From Acanthornis magna (taxonomy: Eukaryota > Chordata > Aves > Passeriformes > Acanthizidae): 64,000 nt of DNA. The notes below the pieces were generated by a model that did not search any database, was not told the DNA's origin, and saw nothing but the letters and a program-made list of their open reading frames with translations. Where the stretch lies: positions 1-64,000 of the forward strand of contig JAWUZG010001110.1 in the NCBI GenBank assembly GCA_036785705.1, written 5' to 3'. Shown one piece after another: positions 52,101-64,000 of this stretch. The stretch's first letter is position 1. Each line of letters opens with the position of its first letter. A program made the position numbers and the translations under genes.

Positions 52101-53958
52101 CTTCACTTAACAGTACGTCCATTTGAGCAACATTTAAATTTCTACCTTCAAATTAACCACCTAGCAGAGGAACAACACTTAACAGCATTTAATCCTAACC
52201 ATATTTCAAGTTAATAAGACTTCACATAGAAATGAACTCAAGCCCAACACCTCCGAAAAAACCCCCACAGGATTTACCATCTCTCAACAGTAATTTTACT
52301 TACAGGCAGAACTTCCTTGCACTTCTAAACTACTTCAGAATCCAGGAGAGCAGCCCCTCTGCCACATTCTGGAGAGGACACGCACACTGGCACGCAATGT
52401 TTACCATTCAGGCAAAAACAAGGCTGTTTTTTTCCAAGGCTGTTACGATAAAAAAAAACAAAACAGGACCACGTTAGACAGCAGCACTTCCTGGGAGCAC
52501 ACAGTGTTTCTCATAAGCTCAAGAGCTGCTCAGCCAAGTGCAGTTCCTCAAGGCCGATGCCTAAGGAGCATTTCTCAGATCATGGTGGGGCTCAAAAAGG
52601 GGAGGAGAGAGGAATGCACCACCACAAGCTGGGAGATCAAATTTCATTACATGCCCCCCTGCAGACATCCCATTTCATCACAGCTGTCTTAAGCCTCCAT
52701 AGACTTCTGAGCTCACAGGCACTCACAGGGGCTCCATGGGGACATCTCTGCACTCTCCATCCTCATCAAGAGCTGGCAAGTCCCTGACACTCACACTTGC
52801 CCCCTGGGCACACTCCAGCCATCTCCAGGCTGCCAAAGAGTCAGCAGGCCCCATCTTGGCACAGGAACTCCCTGGGGACACGCCAGAGATATCCAGCTTT
52901 CAAAAGAACACTGAGCTCACAGGCTGTCCCAGGACAGCCATAGGCACACGCCAGGAGTCCACACGCTGCCCAGAAGCCCTGGTGTCACAAGCACTCACTC
53001 CCAGCACCTCGGTGCTGACATCCCAGGCGGCTCCACGCTGCTAAAGAGATGTGATGGCACAGGCACTTTTACATCACTCCAAGAATCATAGGAAAGCTAT
53101 CGGGAAAGAAAGATTTCATGGAAAAGCCACAGCAGGACAAGCTTCCTTGCTAAGCTTCACTCTACTACTTATACCATGCTCAAAGCACAGTGAGGAAAAG
53201 CAACAAACAAAAATCCAGAGTCAATCAATCCAAAATGAAATCAAGCCCAAATTATCTCTGTCTGTCTGTCCGTGTGCGTGAGGCTGTGTCTCTAAAGAAG
53301 AGAAAGGGTCAGGATAAGAAGAACATGGCCCAAAGGCTCAAGAGCACTTCCCTTAAGAGCACTTCAGCTTGAGCAACACTTCACTTGATAACTCAAATTC
53401 AAATGAACAGCTTAGGGCAGGAACAGCAGTTAAGAGCATTTCAACTGAACTGGACTTCAACTACACAACGCTTCACTTAGAACTGAGCTGGAACCCAAGA
53501 CCTCAGCAAAGGATCCACACAGCCCTTACCATAGCACTGCAGGAACTTCGAGACCTAACTTAGGGACAAACCTAAAGCACTTCTGAATCCACCAGAGCAG
53601 CCCCTCTCCCACATTGCAGAGAGCGCATGCACACCTGCACTCCCACAAGCACACAAAGAGGCTCTACGAGGCAAAATTCCCCTCCAAGCTACTGAAATAC
53701 TCCTTTCACGTGCCTTGCCATCTTCTCAGCGGCCAAAGCCTGAGGCCTCCGGGAGCGGCAGGATCGGGGGCCCAGGAGCCGTGCTCCTTCGCGGATGCCC
53801 CGAGTGCAGCAAACGGGACAGCTGCCGGCTGGCAGAGGCCCCACGCACAGGGACTTTGCTGCTCACCGCTGCTGCGGCCCAGCACAGCTGCCAGGGCCTC
53901 CTTTGGCACCCCTGCTTACAGGGCCCCGAGGCATGGCCTTTAGTCACAACAAGCCTTC
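49124..53958 (+). repeat. Unit 14, L class (4835 bp), with S-type right end
   Basis: L unit with the extra segment at 51671-53042. It shares two changes only with unit 15: atcatagcaaagc near 51841 in B, and atcaagccc near 53242 in the A-rich stretch. It is the only L unit with an S-type CpG block (ggcctccggg, gagcggcagg, gcggatgcc), so an exchange between about 53250 and 53745 is likely. It reads ccacacctctcc near 51027, as in units 1-4. Confidence 0.96.
51671..53042 (+). repeat. Extra 1372-bp segment of L unit 14
   Basis: Same structure and length. Marked by atcatagcaaagc near 51841, shared only with unit 15; other sites are as in units 9 and 10. Confidence 0.94.
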
Positions 53959-56900
53959 AGCCTGGCCCCACTTCTCATCGGCAGCTTTCCCTGAACACGG
54001 GACAACACCAATGTGATGCCATCCAGGCAAAAACAAATTTCAAAGTCTGTTCAACAGGCAAAAAAAGCAGGAGCACCTTAGAACACAGCACTTCCTGGCA
54101 GCACACAGCGTTTCTCAGAAGCTCCACAGCACCTCAGCCCCGCTGCCTTCGTCAAGGCCAAGGCCTCAGCAGCATTTCTCATATCATGCTGCAGCCTGAA
54201 AAAAGGGCAGGGGGGGATGCACCAGCACAAGCAGGGACATCACACCTGCCCACAGGCTCCCCATGCTCACATCCCATGGCATCCCGGGGCTCTCTCAGCT
54301 TCCAAAGACCTCTGAGGTCACGGGCTCTCACAGTGCCTCCATGGGGACATCCCACGTGTCTCTAAGTGCTAAGGAGCTCTTTTGCAACTGCCACTCCCTG
54401 GCCTTCCAGGGGGACATGCCAGGGCTCTCTCTATCTTCCTAAACAACACACACAACAAGGGCAATGCCAGGGCCTGCAGGGTAACATCCCGGCAATCTGC
54501 ACACTGCTAAGGAGCCACGCTGTCACAGCAACTCACAGGGCATGGCCTGTGACATTCCCTCCGTCTCCCTGCTGCTGCTGGACAGCTCTGATGTCACAGG
54601 CACTCACCTCTGGCCCCTGCAGCCATTCCAGGCCTTTCCATGCTGCCAAAGCGCTCTGATGTCACAGACACGCACTGTGGCTTCATGGCCACATGCCAAG
54701 GCTCTCCAGGCTGCAAAAGAGCCCTTTAGCCACAGGCACTTACACAGGTGCCATGGGCACATCTTAGTGCTCCCTCTGCTCATAGGAACCCCGAGGTCAC
54801 CAGATATCCTGGCGGCTCCGTGGCCACATCCCCAGGCTCTCCAGGCTGCTCAAGAGCTCTGATCTCACCTGCACTCACACAAGCTCCTCGGGGACATCTG
54901 TCGCTGCTGTGCTGGCAGATTCACACAAAGCCTCCCAGAGCAGCCTGGCCACTGAGTCACGAGGGCCAGAGAGCAGCCCTTGGCTTTCTCAACTCCTTCT
55001 CAGACACAGGAGCCTTGGCGGCGGCTGCATCCAATCCCAGCCTCACACTTAAAGCCAGTGCTTTAAGTAACTCTGTCCCGCAGCACTTACAAATGGCCCA
55101 TCTGATCTATTCCTAGAAAAGCAGCTCTTCCCTAACACAAATGATTCGACACAGACAACTCAATCCCAATTACTGACCACTCCATAGAAAAGCTAAACCT
55201 ACTCCTGGGAGCCTACACAGAGTACAATGGAGTGCACTCTATGAAAACAATAGGAAAGCAGTCATATCTTACAGCAAGCAAAAAAACCCAATTCCCAAGT
55301 AGAGCTCCATGTAACTCACCACACCAACACTCCTGGGCAGCTCTCTCTCCCTTCACCACCAACAGTGCCCTTGCTTGCTGTCCACTTCCCCAGCAGGAGC
55401 CCTCACACACTCCAAGGAGGAACACGCTAGAAAAACCTCCCCTAGGAAAGGGGACTGACTGCACATTGACACTCTCAAGGGACTGACTGTCAGGCAGACG
55501 CCTGCAACTCCCGGCAGCAGCTCAGCTGCCAAATCTTTGCCTCACTAGCAGCACCTTCATGCAGGCTTCCTTGCCAGAAGGACTTTCAGCAGAATTCAAG
55601 GCCAAAACAACACACGCTGGCCCTCTGAAAGACACCTGGAGACATTTGCAAATAGCACATGCTCCAAGTGCCTGGACCATGTTCCAAGGCAAAGCAGCCG
55701 GCCCAAAGCATCCTGCTACAACCTCCCAGGCGGCTCCCGACTGCTACAGAGCACTCAGCTCCAAAGCACTCCCAGGCCTTCCAGCCTCACAGCCCACAGG
55801 CCTACAGCCTTCTGCAGAGCCCTGAGCTCACCTGCACTCACACACCTACCATGGGCACCTGCCACAGCTCTCCGGCCATGAGAGACAGACGTGTGCTCTC
55901 AGGCACTCACAGCCATTCCAAGCTGACATCCCAGGGCCCTTTGATCTCATCAGGCACCGCTGCTATGGCACAGGCACTCCCTGCGCTTCCACAGGGCCAT
56001 CCCAGGGCTCTCGAGGCTCCTCAAGAACACTGAGGGCACACACAACCCCAGCGGCTCCATAGGGACATGCCACGACTCTCCCATTTGACAAACCTCTCTG
56101 CACGCACATCACGGCCTTCAACAGGCTCTCAGGGCTGACAGCCCACGAGTCTCACGCTGCTAAGGTGCCGCCAGCTCACGGCCACTCACAGGGCCTCCAT
56201 GGGGACATCCCTGCACCCTCCATCCTCCTCAAGAGCTGGCAAGTCCCTGACACTCACACTTGCCCCCTGGGCACACTCCAGCCATCTCCAGGCTGCCAAA
56301 GAGTCAGGAGGTCACATCTCGGCACAGGAACTCCCTGGGGACACGCCAGAGATATCCAGCTTTCAAAAGAACACTGAGCTCACAGGCTGTCCCAGGACAG
56401 CCATAGGCACATGCCAGGAGTCCACACGCTGCCCAGAAGCCCTGGTGTCACAGGCACTCACTCCCAGCACCTCGGTGCTGACATCCCAGGTGGCTCCACG
56501 CTGCTAAAGAGATGTGATGGCACAGGCACTTTTACATCACTCCAAGAATCATAGGAAAGCTATCGGGAAAGAAAGATTTCATGGAAAAGCCACAGCAGGA
56601 CAAGCTTCCTTGCCAAGCTTCACTCACTCACTAAAGAGATGTGATGGCACAGGCACTTGCACATCACTCAAAGAATCATAGCAAAGCTATCGGGAAAGAA
56701 AGATTTCATAGCAAAGCCACAGCAGGACAAGATTCCTTGCCAAGCTTCACTCTACTACCTACACCATGCTTAAGGCACAGCGAGGAAATGAAACAAAATA
56801 AATCCAATCAATCCAAAATGAAATTAAACCAAAATTACCTATGTCTGTCTGTCTGTGTCTGTGTATGTGTGCGAGTGTCTCCAAAGGAGAGAAAGTGTCG

Positions 56901-58793
56901 GGATTACATGAACACGCTTGAAAGGCTCAAGAGCACTTCACTTAACAGTACGTCCATTTGAGCAACATTTAAATTTCTACCTTCAAATTAACCACCTAGC
57001 AGAGGAACAACACTTAACAGCATTTAATCCTAACCATATTTCAAGTTAATAAGACTTCACATAGAAATGAACTCAAGCCCAACACCTCCGAAAAAACCCC
57101 CACAGGATTTACCATCTCTCAACAGTAATTTTACTTACAGGCAGAACTTCCTTGCACTTCTAAACTACTTCAGAATCCAGGAGAGCAGCCCCTCTGCCAC
57201 ATTCTGGAGAGGACACGCACACTGGCACGCAATGTTTACCATTCAGGCAAAAACAAGGCTGTTTTTTTCCAAGGCTGTTACGATAAAAAAAAACAAAACA
57301 GGACCACGTTAGACAGCAGCACTTCCTGGGAGCACACAGTGTTTCTCATAAGCTCAAGAGCTGCTCAGCCAAGTGCAGTTCCTCAAGGCCGATGCCTAAG
57401 GAGCATTTCTCAGATCATGGTGGGGCTCAAAAAGGGGAGGAGAGAGGAATGCACCACCACAAGCTGGGAGATCAAATTTCATTACATGCCCCCCTGCAGA
57501 CATCCCATTTCATCACAGCTGTCTTAAGCCTCCATAGACTTCTGAGCTCACAGGCACTCACAGGGGCTCCATGGGGACATCTCTGCACTCTCCATCCTCA
57601 TCAAGAGCTGGCAAGTCCCTGACACTCACACTTGCCCCCTGGGCACACTCCAGCCATCTCCAGGCTGCCAAAGAGTCAGCAGGCCCCATCTTGGCACAGG
57701 AACTCCCTGGGGACACGCCAGAGATATCCAGCTTTCAAAAGAACACTGAGCTCACAGGCTGTCCCAGGACAGCCATAGGCACACGCCAGGAGTCCACACG
57801 CTGCCCAGAAGCCCTGGTGTCACAAGCACTCACTCCCAGCACCTCGGTGCTGACATCCCAGGCGGCTCCACGCTGCTAAAGAGATGTGATGGCACAGGCA
57901 CTTTTACATCACTCCAAGAATCATAGGAAAGCTATCGGGAAAGAAAGATTTCATGGAAAAGCCACAGCAGGACAAGCTTCCTTGCTAAGCTTCACTCTAC
58001 TACTTATACCATGCTCAAAGCACAGTGAGGAAAAGCAACAAACAAAAATCCAGAGTCAATCAATCCAAAATGAAATCAAGCCCAAATTATCTCTGTCTGT
58101 CTGTCCGTGTGCGTGAGGCTGTGTCTCTAAAGAAGAGAAAGGGTCAGGATAAGAAGAACATGGCCCAAAGGCTCAAGAGCACTTCCCTTAAGAGCACTTC
58201 AGCTTGAGCAACACTTCACTTGATAACTCAAATTCAAATGAACAGCTTAGGGCAGGAACAGCAGTTAAGAGCATTTCAACTGAACTGGACTTCAACTACA
58301 CAACGCTTCACTTAGAACTGAGCTGGAACCCAAGACCTCAGCAAAGGATCCACACAGCCCTTACCATAGCACTGCAGGAACTTCGAGACCTAACTTAGGG
58401 ACAAACCTAAAGCACTTCTGAATCCACCAGAGCAGCCCCTCTCCCACATTGCAGAGAGCGCATGCACACCTGCACTCCCACAAGCACACAAAGAGGCTCT
58501 ACGAGGCAAAATTCCCCTCCAAGCTACTGAAATACTCCTTTCACGTGCCTTGCCATCTTCTCAGCGGCCAAAGCCTGAGGCCTCGGGGAGCAGCAGGATC
58601 GGGGGCCCAGGAGCCGTGCTCCTTCGCGGATCCCCCGAGTGCAGCAAACGGGACAGCTGCCGGCTGGCAGAGGCCCCACGCACAGGGACTTTGCTGCTCA
58701 CCGCTGCTGCGGCCCAGCACAGCTGCCAGGGCCTCCTTTGGCACCCCTGCTTACAGGGCCCCGAGGCATGGCCTTTAGTCACAACAAGCCTTC
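53959..58793 (+). repeat. Unit 15, L class (4835 bp), partner of unit 14
   Basis: L unit with the extra segment at 56506-57877. It shares the two private changes of unit 14 (near 56681 and 58077), so these two long units probably arose by duplication of one. Its head is ordinary, consistent with the S-type end of unit 14. Its own CpG block has the full L-linked set (ggcctcgggg, gagcagcagg, gcggatccc). Confidence 0.96.
56506..57877 (+). repeat. Extra 1372-bp segment of L unit 15
   Basis: Same structure and length, and the same subtype as unit 14 (atcatagcaaagc near 56681). Confidence 0.94.
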
Positions 58794-61700
58794 AGCCTGG
58801 CCCCACTTCCCATCGGCAGCTTTCCCTGAACACGGGACAACACCAATGTGATGCCATCCAGGCAAAAACAAATTTCAAAGTCTGTTCAACAGGCAAAAAA
58901 AGCAGGAGCACCTTAGAACACAGCACTTCCTGGCAGCACACAGCGTTTCTCAGAAGCTCCACAGCACCTCAGCCCCGCTGCATTCGTCAAGGCCAAGGCC
59001 TCAGCAGCATTTCTCATATCATGCTGCAGCCTGAAAAAAGGGCAGGGGGGGATGCACCAGCACAAGCAGGGACATCACACCTGCCCACAGGCTCCCCATG
59101 CTCACATCCCATGGCATCCCGGGGCTCTCTCAGCTTCCAAAGACCTCTGAGGTCACGGGCTCTCACAGTGCCTCCATGGGGACATTCCACGTGTCTCTAA
59201 GTGCTAAGGAGCTCTTTTGCAACTGCCACTCCCTGGCCTTCCAGGGGGACATGCCAGGGCTCTCTCTATCTTCCTAAACAACACACACAACAAGGGCAAT
59301 GCCAGGGCCTGCAGGGTAACATCCCGGCAATCTGCACACTGCTAAGGAGCCACGCTGTCACAGCAACTCACAGGGCATGGCCTGTGACATTCCCTCCGTC
59401 TCCCTGCTGCTGCTGGACAGCTCTGATGTCACAGGCACTCACCTCTGGCCCCTGCAGCCATTCCAGGCCTTTCCATGCTGCCAAAGCGCTCTGATGTCAC
59501 AGACACGCACTGTGGCTTCATGGCCACATGCCAAGGCTCTCCAGGCTGCAAAAGAGCCCTTTAGCCACAGGCACTTACACAGGTGCCATGGGCACATCTT
59601 AGTGCTCCCTCTGCTCATAGGAACCCCGAGGTCACCAGATATCCTGGCGGCTCCGTGGCCACATCCCCAGGCTCTCCAGGCTGCTCAAGAGCTCTGATCT
59701 CACCTGCACTCACACAAGCTCCTCGGGGACATCTGTCGCTGCTGTGCTGGCAGATTCACACAAAGCCTCCCAGAGCAGCCTGGCCACTGAGTCACGAGGG
59801 CCAGAGAGCAGCCCTTGGCTTTCTCAACTCCTTCTCAGACACAGGAGCCTTGGCGGCGGCTGCATCCAATCCCAGCCTCACACTTAAAGCCAGTGCTTTA
59901 AGTAACTCTGTCCCGCAGCACTTACAAATGGCCCATCTGATCTATTCCTAGAAAAGCAGCTCTTCCCTAACACAAATGATTCGACACAGACAACTCAATC
60001 CCAATTACTGACCACTCCATAGAAAAGCTAAACCTACTCCTGGGAGCCTACACAGAGTACAATGGAGTGCACTCTATGAAAACAATAGGAAAGCAGTCAT
60101 ATCTTACAGCAAGCAAAAAAACCCAATTCCCAAGTAGAGCTCCATGTAACTCACCACACCAACACTCCTGGGCAGCTCTCTCTCCCTTCACCACCAACAG
60201 TGCCCTTGCTTGCTGTCCACTTCCCCAGCAGGAGCCCTCACACACTCCAAGGAGGAACACGCTAGAAAAACCTCCCCTAGGAAAGGGGACTGACTGCACA
60301 TTGACACTCTCAAGGGACTGACTGTCAGGCAGACGCCTGCAACTCCCGGCAGCAGCTCAGCTGCCAAATCTTTGCCTCACTAGCAGCACCTTCATGCAGG
60401 CTTCCTTGCCAGAAGGACTTTCAGCAGAATTCAAGGCCAAAACAACACACGCTGGCCCTCTGAAAGACACCTGGAGACATTTGCAAATAGCACATGCTCC
60501 AAGTGCCTGCACCACGTTCCAAGGCAAAGCAGCCGGCCCAAAGCATCCTGCTACAACCTCCCAGGCGGCTCCCGACTGCTACAGAGCACTCAGCTCCAAA
60601 GCACTCCCAGGCCTTCCAGCCTCACAGCCCACAGGCCTACAGCCTTCTGCAGAGCCCTGAGCTCACCTGCACTCACACACCTACCATGGGCACCTGCCAC
60701 AGCTCTCCGGCCATGAGAGACAGACGTGTGCTCTCAGGCACTCACAGCCATTCCAAGCTGACATCCCAGGGCCCTTTGATCTCATCAGGCACCGCTGCTA
60801 TGGCACAGGCACTCCCTGCGCTTCCACAGGGCCATCCCAGGGCTCTCGAGGCTCCTCAAGAACACTGAGGGCACACACAACCCCAGCGGCTCCATAGGGA
60901 CATGCCACGACTCTCCCATTTGACAAACCTCTCTGCACGCACATCACGGCCTTCAACAGGCTCTCAGGGCTGACAGCCCACGAGTCTCACGCTGCTAAGG
61001 TGCCGCCAGCTCACGGCCACTCACAGGGCCTCCATGGGGACATCCCTGCACCCTCCATCCTCCTCAAGAGCTGGCAAGTCCCTGACACTCACACTTGCCC
61101 CCTGGGCACACTCCAGCCATCTCCAGGCTGCCAAAGAGTCAGGAGGTCACATCTCGGCACAGGAACTCCCTGGGGACACGCCAGAGATATCCAGCTTTCA
61201 AAAGAACACTGAGCTCACAGGCTGTCCCAGGACAGCCATAGGCACATGCCAGGAGTCCACACGCTGCCCAGAAGCCCTGGTGTCACAGGCACTCACTCCC
61301 AGCACCTCGGTGCTGACATCCCAGGTGGCTCCACGCTGCTAAAGAGATGTGATGGCACAGGCACTTTTACATCACTCCAAGAATCATAGGAAAGCTATCG
61401 GGAAAGAAAGATTTCATGGAAAAGCCACAGCAGGACAAGCTTCCTTGCTAGGCTTCACTCTACTACTTATACCATGCTCAAAGCACAGTGAGGAAAAGCA
61501 ACAAACAAAAATCCAGAGTCAATCAATCCAAAATGAAATCAAACCCAAATTATCTCTGTCTGTCTGTCCGTGTGCGTGAGGCTGTGTCTCTAAAGAAGAG
61601 AAAGGGTCAGGATAAGAAGAACATGGCCCAAAGGCTCAAGAGCACTTCCCTTAAGAGCACTTCAGCTTGAGCAACACTTCACTTGATAACTCAAATTCAA

Positions 61701-62256
61701 ATGAACAGCTTAGGGCAGGAACAGCAGTTAAGAGCATTTCAACTGAACTGGACTTCAACTACACAACGCTTCACTTAGAACTGAGCTGGAACCCAAGACC
61801 TCAGCAAAGGATCCACACAGCCCTTACCATAGCACTGCAGGAACTTCGAGACCTAACTTAGGGACAAACCTAAAGCACTTCTGAATCCACCAGAGCAGCC
61901 CCTCTCCCACATTGCAGAGAGCGCATGCACACCTGCACTCCCACAAGCACACAAAGAGGCTCTACGAGGCAAAATTCCCCTCCAAGCTACTGAAATACTC
62001 CTTTCACATGCCTTGCCATCTTCTCAGCGGCCAAAGCCTGAGGCCTCCGGGAGCGGCAGGATCGGGGGCCCAGGAGCCGTGCTCCTTCGCGGATGCCCCG
62101 AGTGCAGCAAACGGGACAGCTGCCGGCTGGCAGAGGCCCCACGCACAGGGACTTTGCTGCTCACCGCTGCTGCGGCCCAGCACAGCTGCCAGGGCCTCCT
62201 TTGGCACCCCTGCTTACAGGGCCCCGAGGCATGGCCTTTAGTCACAACAAGCCTTC
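58794..62256 (+). repeat. Unit 16, S class (3463 bp), L-follower head
   Basis: Standard S unit with the full L-follower head (cttcccatcgg, gctgcattcg, ggacattccacg) and ctgcaccacg near 60508, as in unit 11. Unlike unit 11 its tail is left-type throughout. It has a private tgctaggcttc near 61446 (others tgctaagcttc). The E-box before the CpG block is CACATG (62005-62010), as in unit 5. Confidence 0.96.
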
Positions 62257-64000
62257 AGCCTGGCCCCACTTCTCATCGGCAGCTTTCCCTGAACACGGGA
62301 CAACACCAATGTGATGCCATCCAGGCAAAAACAAATTTCAAAGTCTGTTCAACAGGCAAAAAAAGCAGGAGCACCTTAGAACACAGCACTTCCTGGCAGC
62401 ACACAGCGTTTCTCAGAAGCTCCACAGCACCTCAGCCCCGCTGCCTTCGTCAAGGCCAAGGCCTCAGCAGCATTTCTCATATCATGCTGCAGCCTGAAAA
62501 AAGGGCAGGGGGGGATGCACCAGCACAAGCAGGGACATCACACCTGCCCACAGGCTCCCCATGCTCACATCCCATGGCATCCTGGGGCTCTCTCAGCTTC
62601 CAAAGACCTCTGAGGTCACGGGCTCTCACAGTGCCTCCATGGGGACATCCCACGTGTCTCTAAGTGCTAAGGAGCTCTTTTGCAACTGCCACTCCCTGGC
62701 CTTCCAGGGGGACATGCCAGGGCTCTCTCTATCTTCCTAAACAACACACACAACAAGGGCAATGCCAGGGCCTGCAGGGTAACATCCCGGCAATCTGCAC
62801 ACTGCTAAGGAGCCACGCTGTCACAGCAACTCACAGGGCATGGCCTGTGACATTCCCTCCGTCTCCCTGCTGCTGCTGGACAGCTCTGATGTCACAGGCA
62901 CTCACCTCTGGCCCCTGCAGCCATTCCAGGCCTTTCCATGCTGCCAAAGCGCTCTGATGTCACAGACACGCACTGTGGCTTCATGGCCACATGCCAAGGC
63001 TCTCCAGGCTGCAAAAGAGCCCTTTAGCCACAGGCACTTACACAGGTGCCATGGGCACATCTTAGTGCTCCCTCTGCTCATAGGAACCCCGAGGTCACCA
63101 GATATCCTGGCGGCTCCGTGGCCACATCCCCAGGCTCTCCAGGCTGCTCAAGAGCTCTGATCTCACCTGCACTCACACAAGCTCCTCGGGGACATCTGTC
63201 GCTGCTGTGCTGGCAGATTCACACAAAGCCTCCCAGAGCAGCCTGGCCACTGAGTCACGAGGGCCAGAGAGCAGCCCTTGGCTTTCTCAACTCCTTCTCA
63301 GACACAGGAGCCTTGGCGGCGGCTGCATCCAATCCCAGCCTCACACTTAAAGCCAGTGCTTTAAGTAACTCTGTCCCGCAGCACTTACAAATGGCCCATC
63401 TGATCTATTCCTAGAAAAGCAGCTCTTCCCTAACACAAATGATTCGACACAGACAACTCAATCCCAATTACTGACCACTCCATAGAAAAGCTAAACCTAC
63501 TCCTGGGAGCCTACACAGAGTACAATGGAGTGCACTCTATGAAAACAATAGGAAAGCAGTCATATCTTACAGCAAGCAAAAAAACCCAATTCCCAAGTAG
63601 AGCTCCATGTAACTCACCACACCAACACTCCTGGGCAGCTCTCTCTCCCTTCACCACCAACAGTGCCCTTGCTTGCTGTCCACTTCCCCAGCAGGAGCCC
63701 TCACACACTCCAAGGAGGAACACGCTAGAAAAACCTCCCCTAGGAAAGGGGACTGACTGCACATTGACACTCTCAAGGGACTGACTGTCAGGCAGACGCC
63801 TGCAACTCCCGGCAGCAGCTCAGCTGCCAAATCTTTGCCTCACTAGCAGCACCTTCATGCAGGCTTCCTTGCCAGAAGGACTTTCAGCAGAATTCAAGGC
63901 CAAAACAACACACGCTGGCCCTCTGAAAGACACCTGGAGACATTTGCAAATAGCACATGCTCCAAGTGCCTGGACCATGTTCCAAGGCAAAGCAGCCGGC
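62257..64000 (+). repeat. Unit 17, partial (first 1744 bp)
   Basis: The window ends inside this unit, so its class cannot be told: the insertion point, 2547 bp into the unit, is not reached. It has catcctgggg near 62578, shared with unit 2, an ordinary head otherwise, and ctggaccatg near 63970. The array therefore continues beyond the window. Confidence 0.95.

Larger units (their letters stand above)
1..64000 (+). repeat. Macrosatellite array, 16 full units plus one partial
   Basis: The same sequence recurs head to tail across the whole window. The marker agcctggccccacttc recurs at 1, 3462, 6919, 10379, 13841, 17304, 22139, 25602, 29065, 33900, 38735, 42198, 45661, 49124, 53959, 58794 and 62257 (its last C-run base varies slightly). 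Spacings are 3457-3463 or 4835 bp. No unit is inverted and no unique sequence interrupts the array. Units differ by only a handful of substitutions each, which implies recent amplification or strong homogenisation. No gene, RNA gene, intact transposon or CRISPR was found. The plus-strand label is arbitrary. That this is a real array is certain from the sequence. The host (probably a vertebrate, perhaps a bird) and any function are inference. Confidence 0.98.

Noticed and set aside
1..64000. Hundreds of open frames of 60-250 codons on both strands, repeated in each unit
   Set aside because: They overlap in several frames at once, often rely on non-ATG starts, show no domain, signal peptide or family I recognise, and shift frame in units 1-4. 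They follow from a repeat poor in stop codons, not from genes.

Overview
The whole window is one head-to-tail tandem array, a macrosatellite. It has no unique flanking sequence on either side and no gene I can support. Sixteen complete units and one partial unit fill the 64 kb, all in the same orientation. There are two length classes. Short (S) units are 3463 bp in the clean part of the array and 3457-3462 bp in the first four units. Long (L) units are exactly 4835 bp. Taking the first base of the window as the arbitrary unit start, the order is S S S S S L S S L L S S S L L S and then a partial unit. The array runs past both ends of the window.

Internal anatomy, using the unit at 13841-17303 as reference. 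(1) A head of about 290 bp. (2) Nine degenerate 68-bp subrepeats, about 14189-14800. (3) A non-repetitive middle of about 830 bp. (4) Eleven more copies of the same 68-69-bp subrepeat, about 15631-16390. (5) An A-rich stretch of about 650 bp with a TCTG microsatellite and a 15-16-bp degenerate subrepeat. (6) A GC- and CpG-rich block of about 200 bp just before the next unit. The L class carries an extra 1372 bp at 2547 bp into the unit. Most of that is a diverged, internally deleted relative of the same repeat (here called B, about 1245 bp) that lacks the CpG-rich block and most of the 68-bp subrepeats. B is bracketed by direct repeats of about 450 bp (about 97% identical by eye) exactly 1372 bp apart, so one exchange between them converts L to S. 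The unit at 38735-42197 carries left-copy variants followed by right-copy variants, as expected of such an exchange product.

Organism: nothing looks bacterial, archaeal or viral. The multi-kilobase satellite built from decayed short repeats, the TG/CA-rich, mostly CpG-poor background with one CpG-dense block per unit, and the near identity of the units point to an animal, most likely a vertebrate. A bird is my guess from general character only; I do not recognise this repeat family by name. Many frames are open over 60-250 codons in every unit, but they overlap on both strands, are broken by indels in the first units, and their differences mostly change amino acids, so I call none of them a gene.
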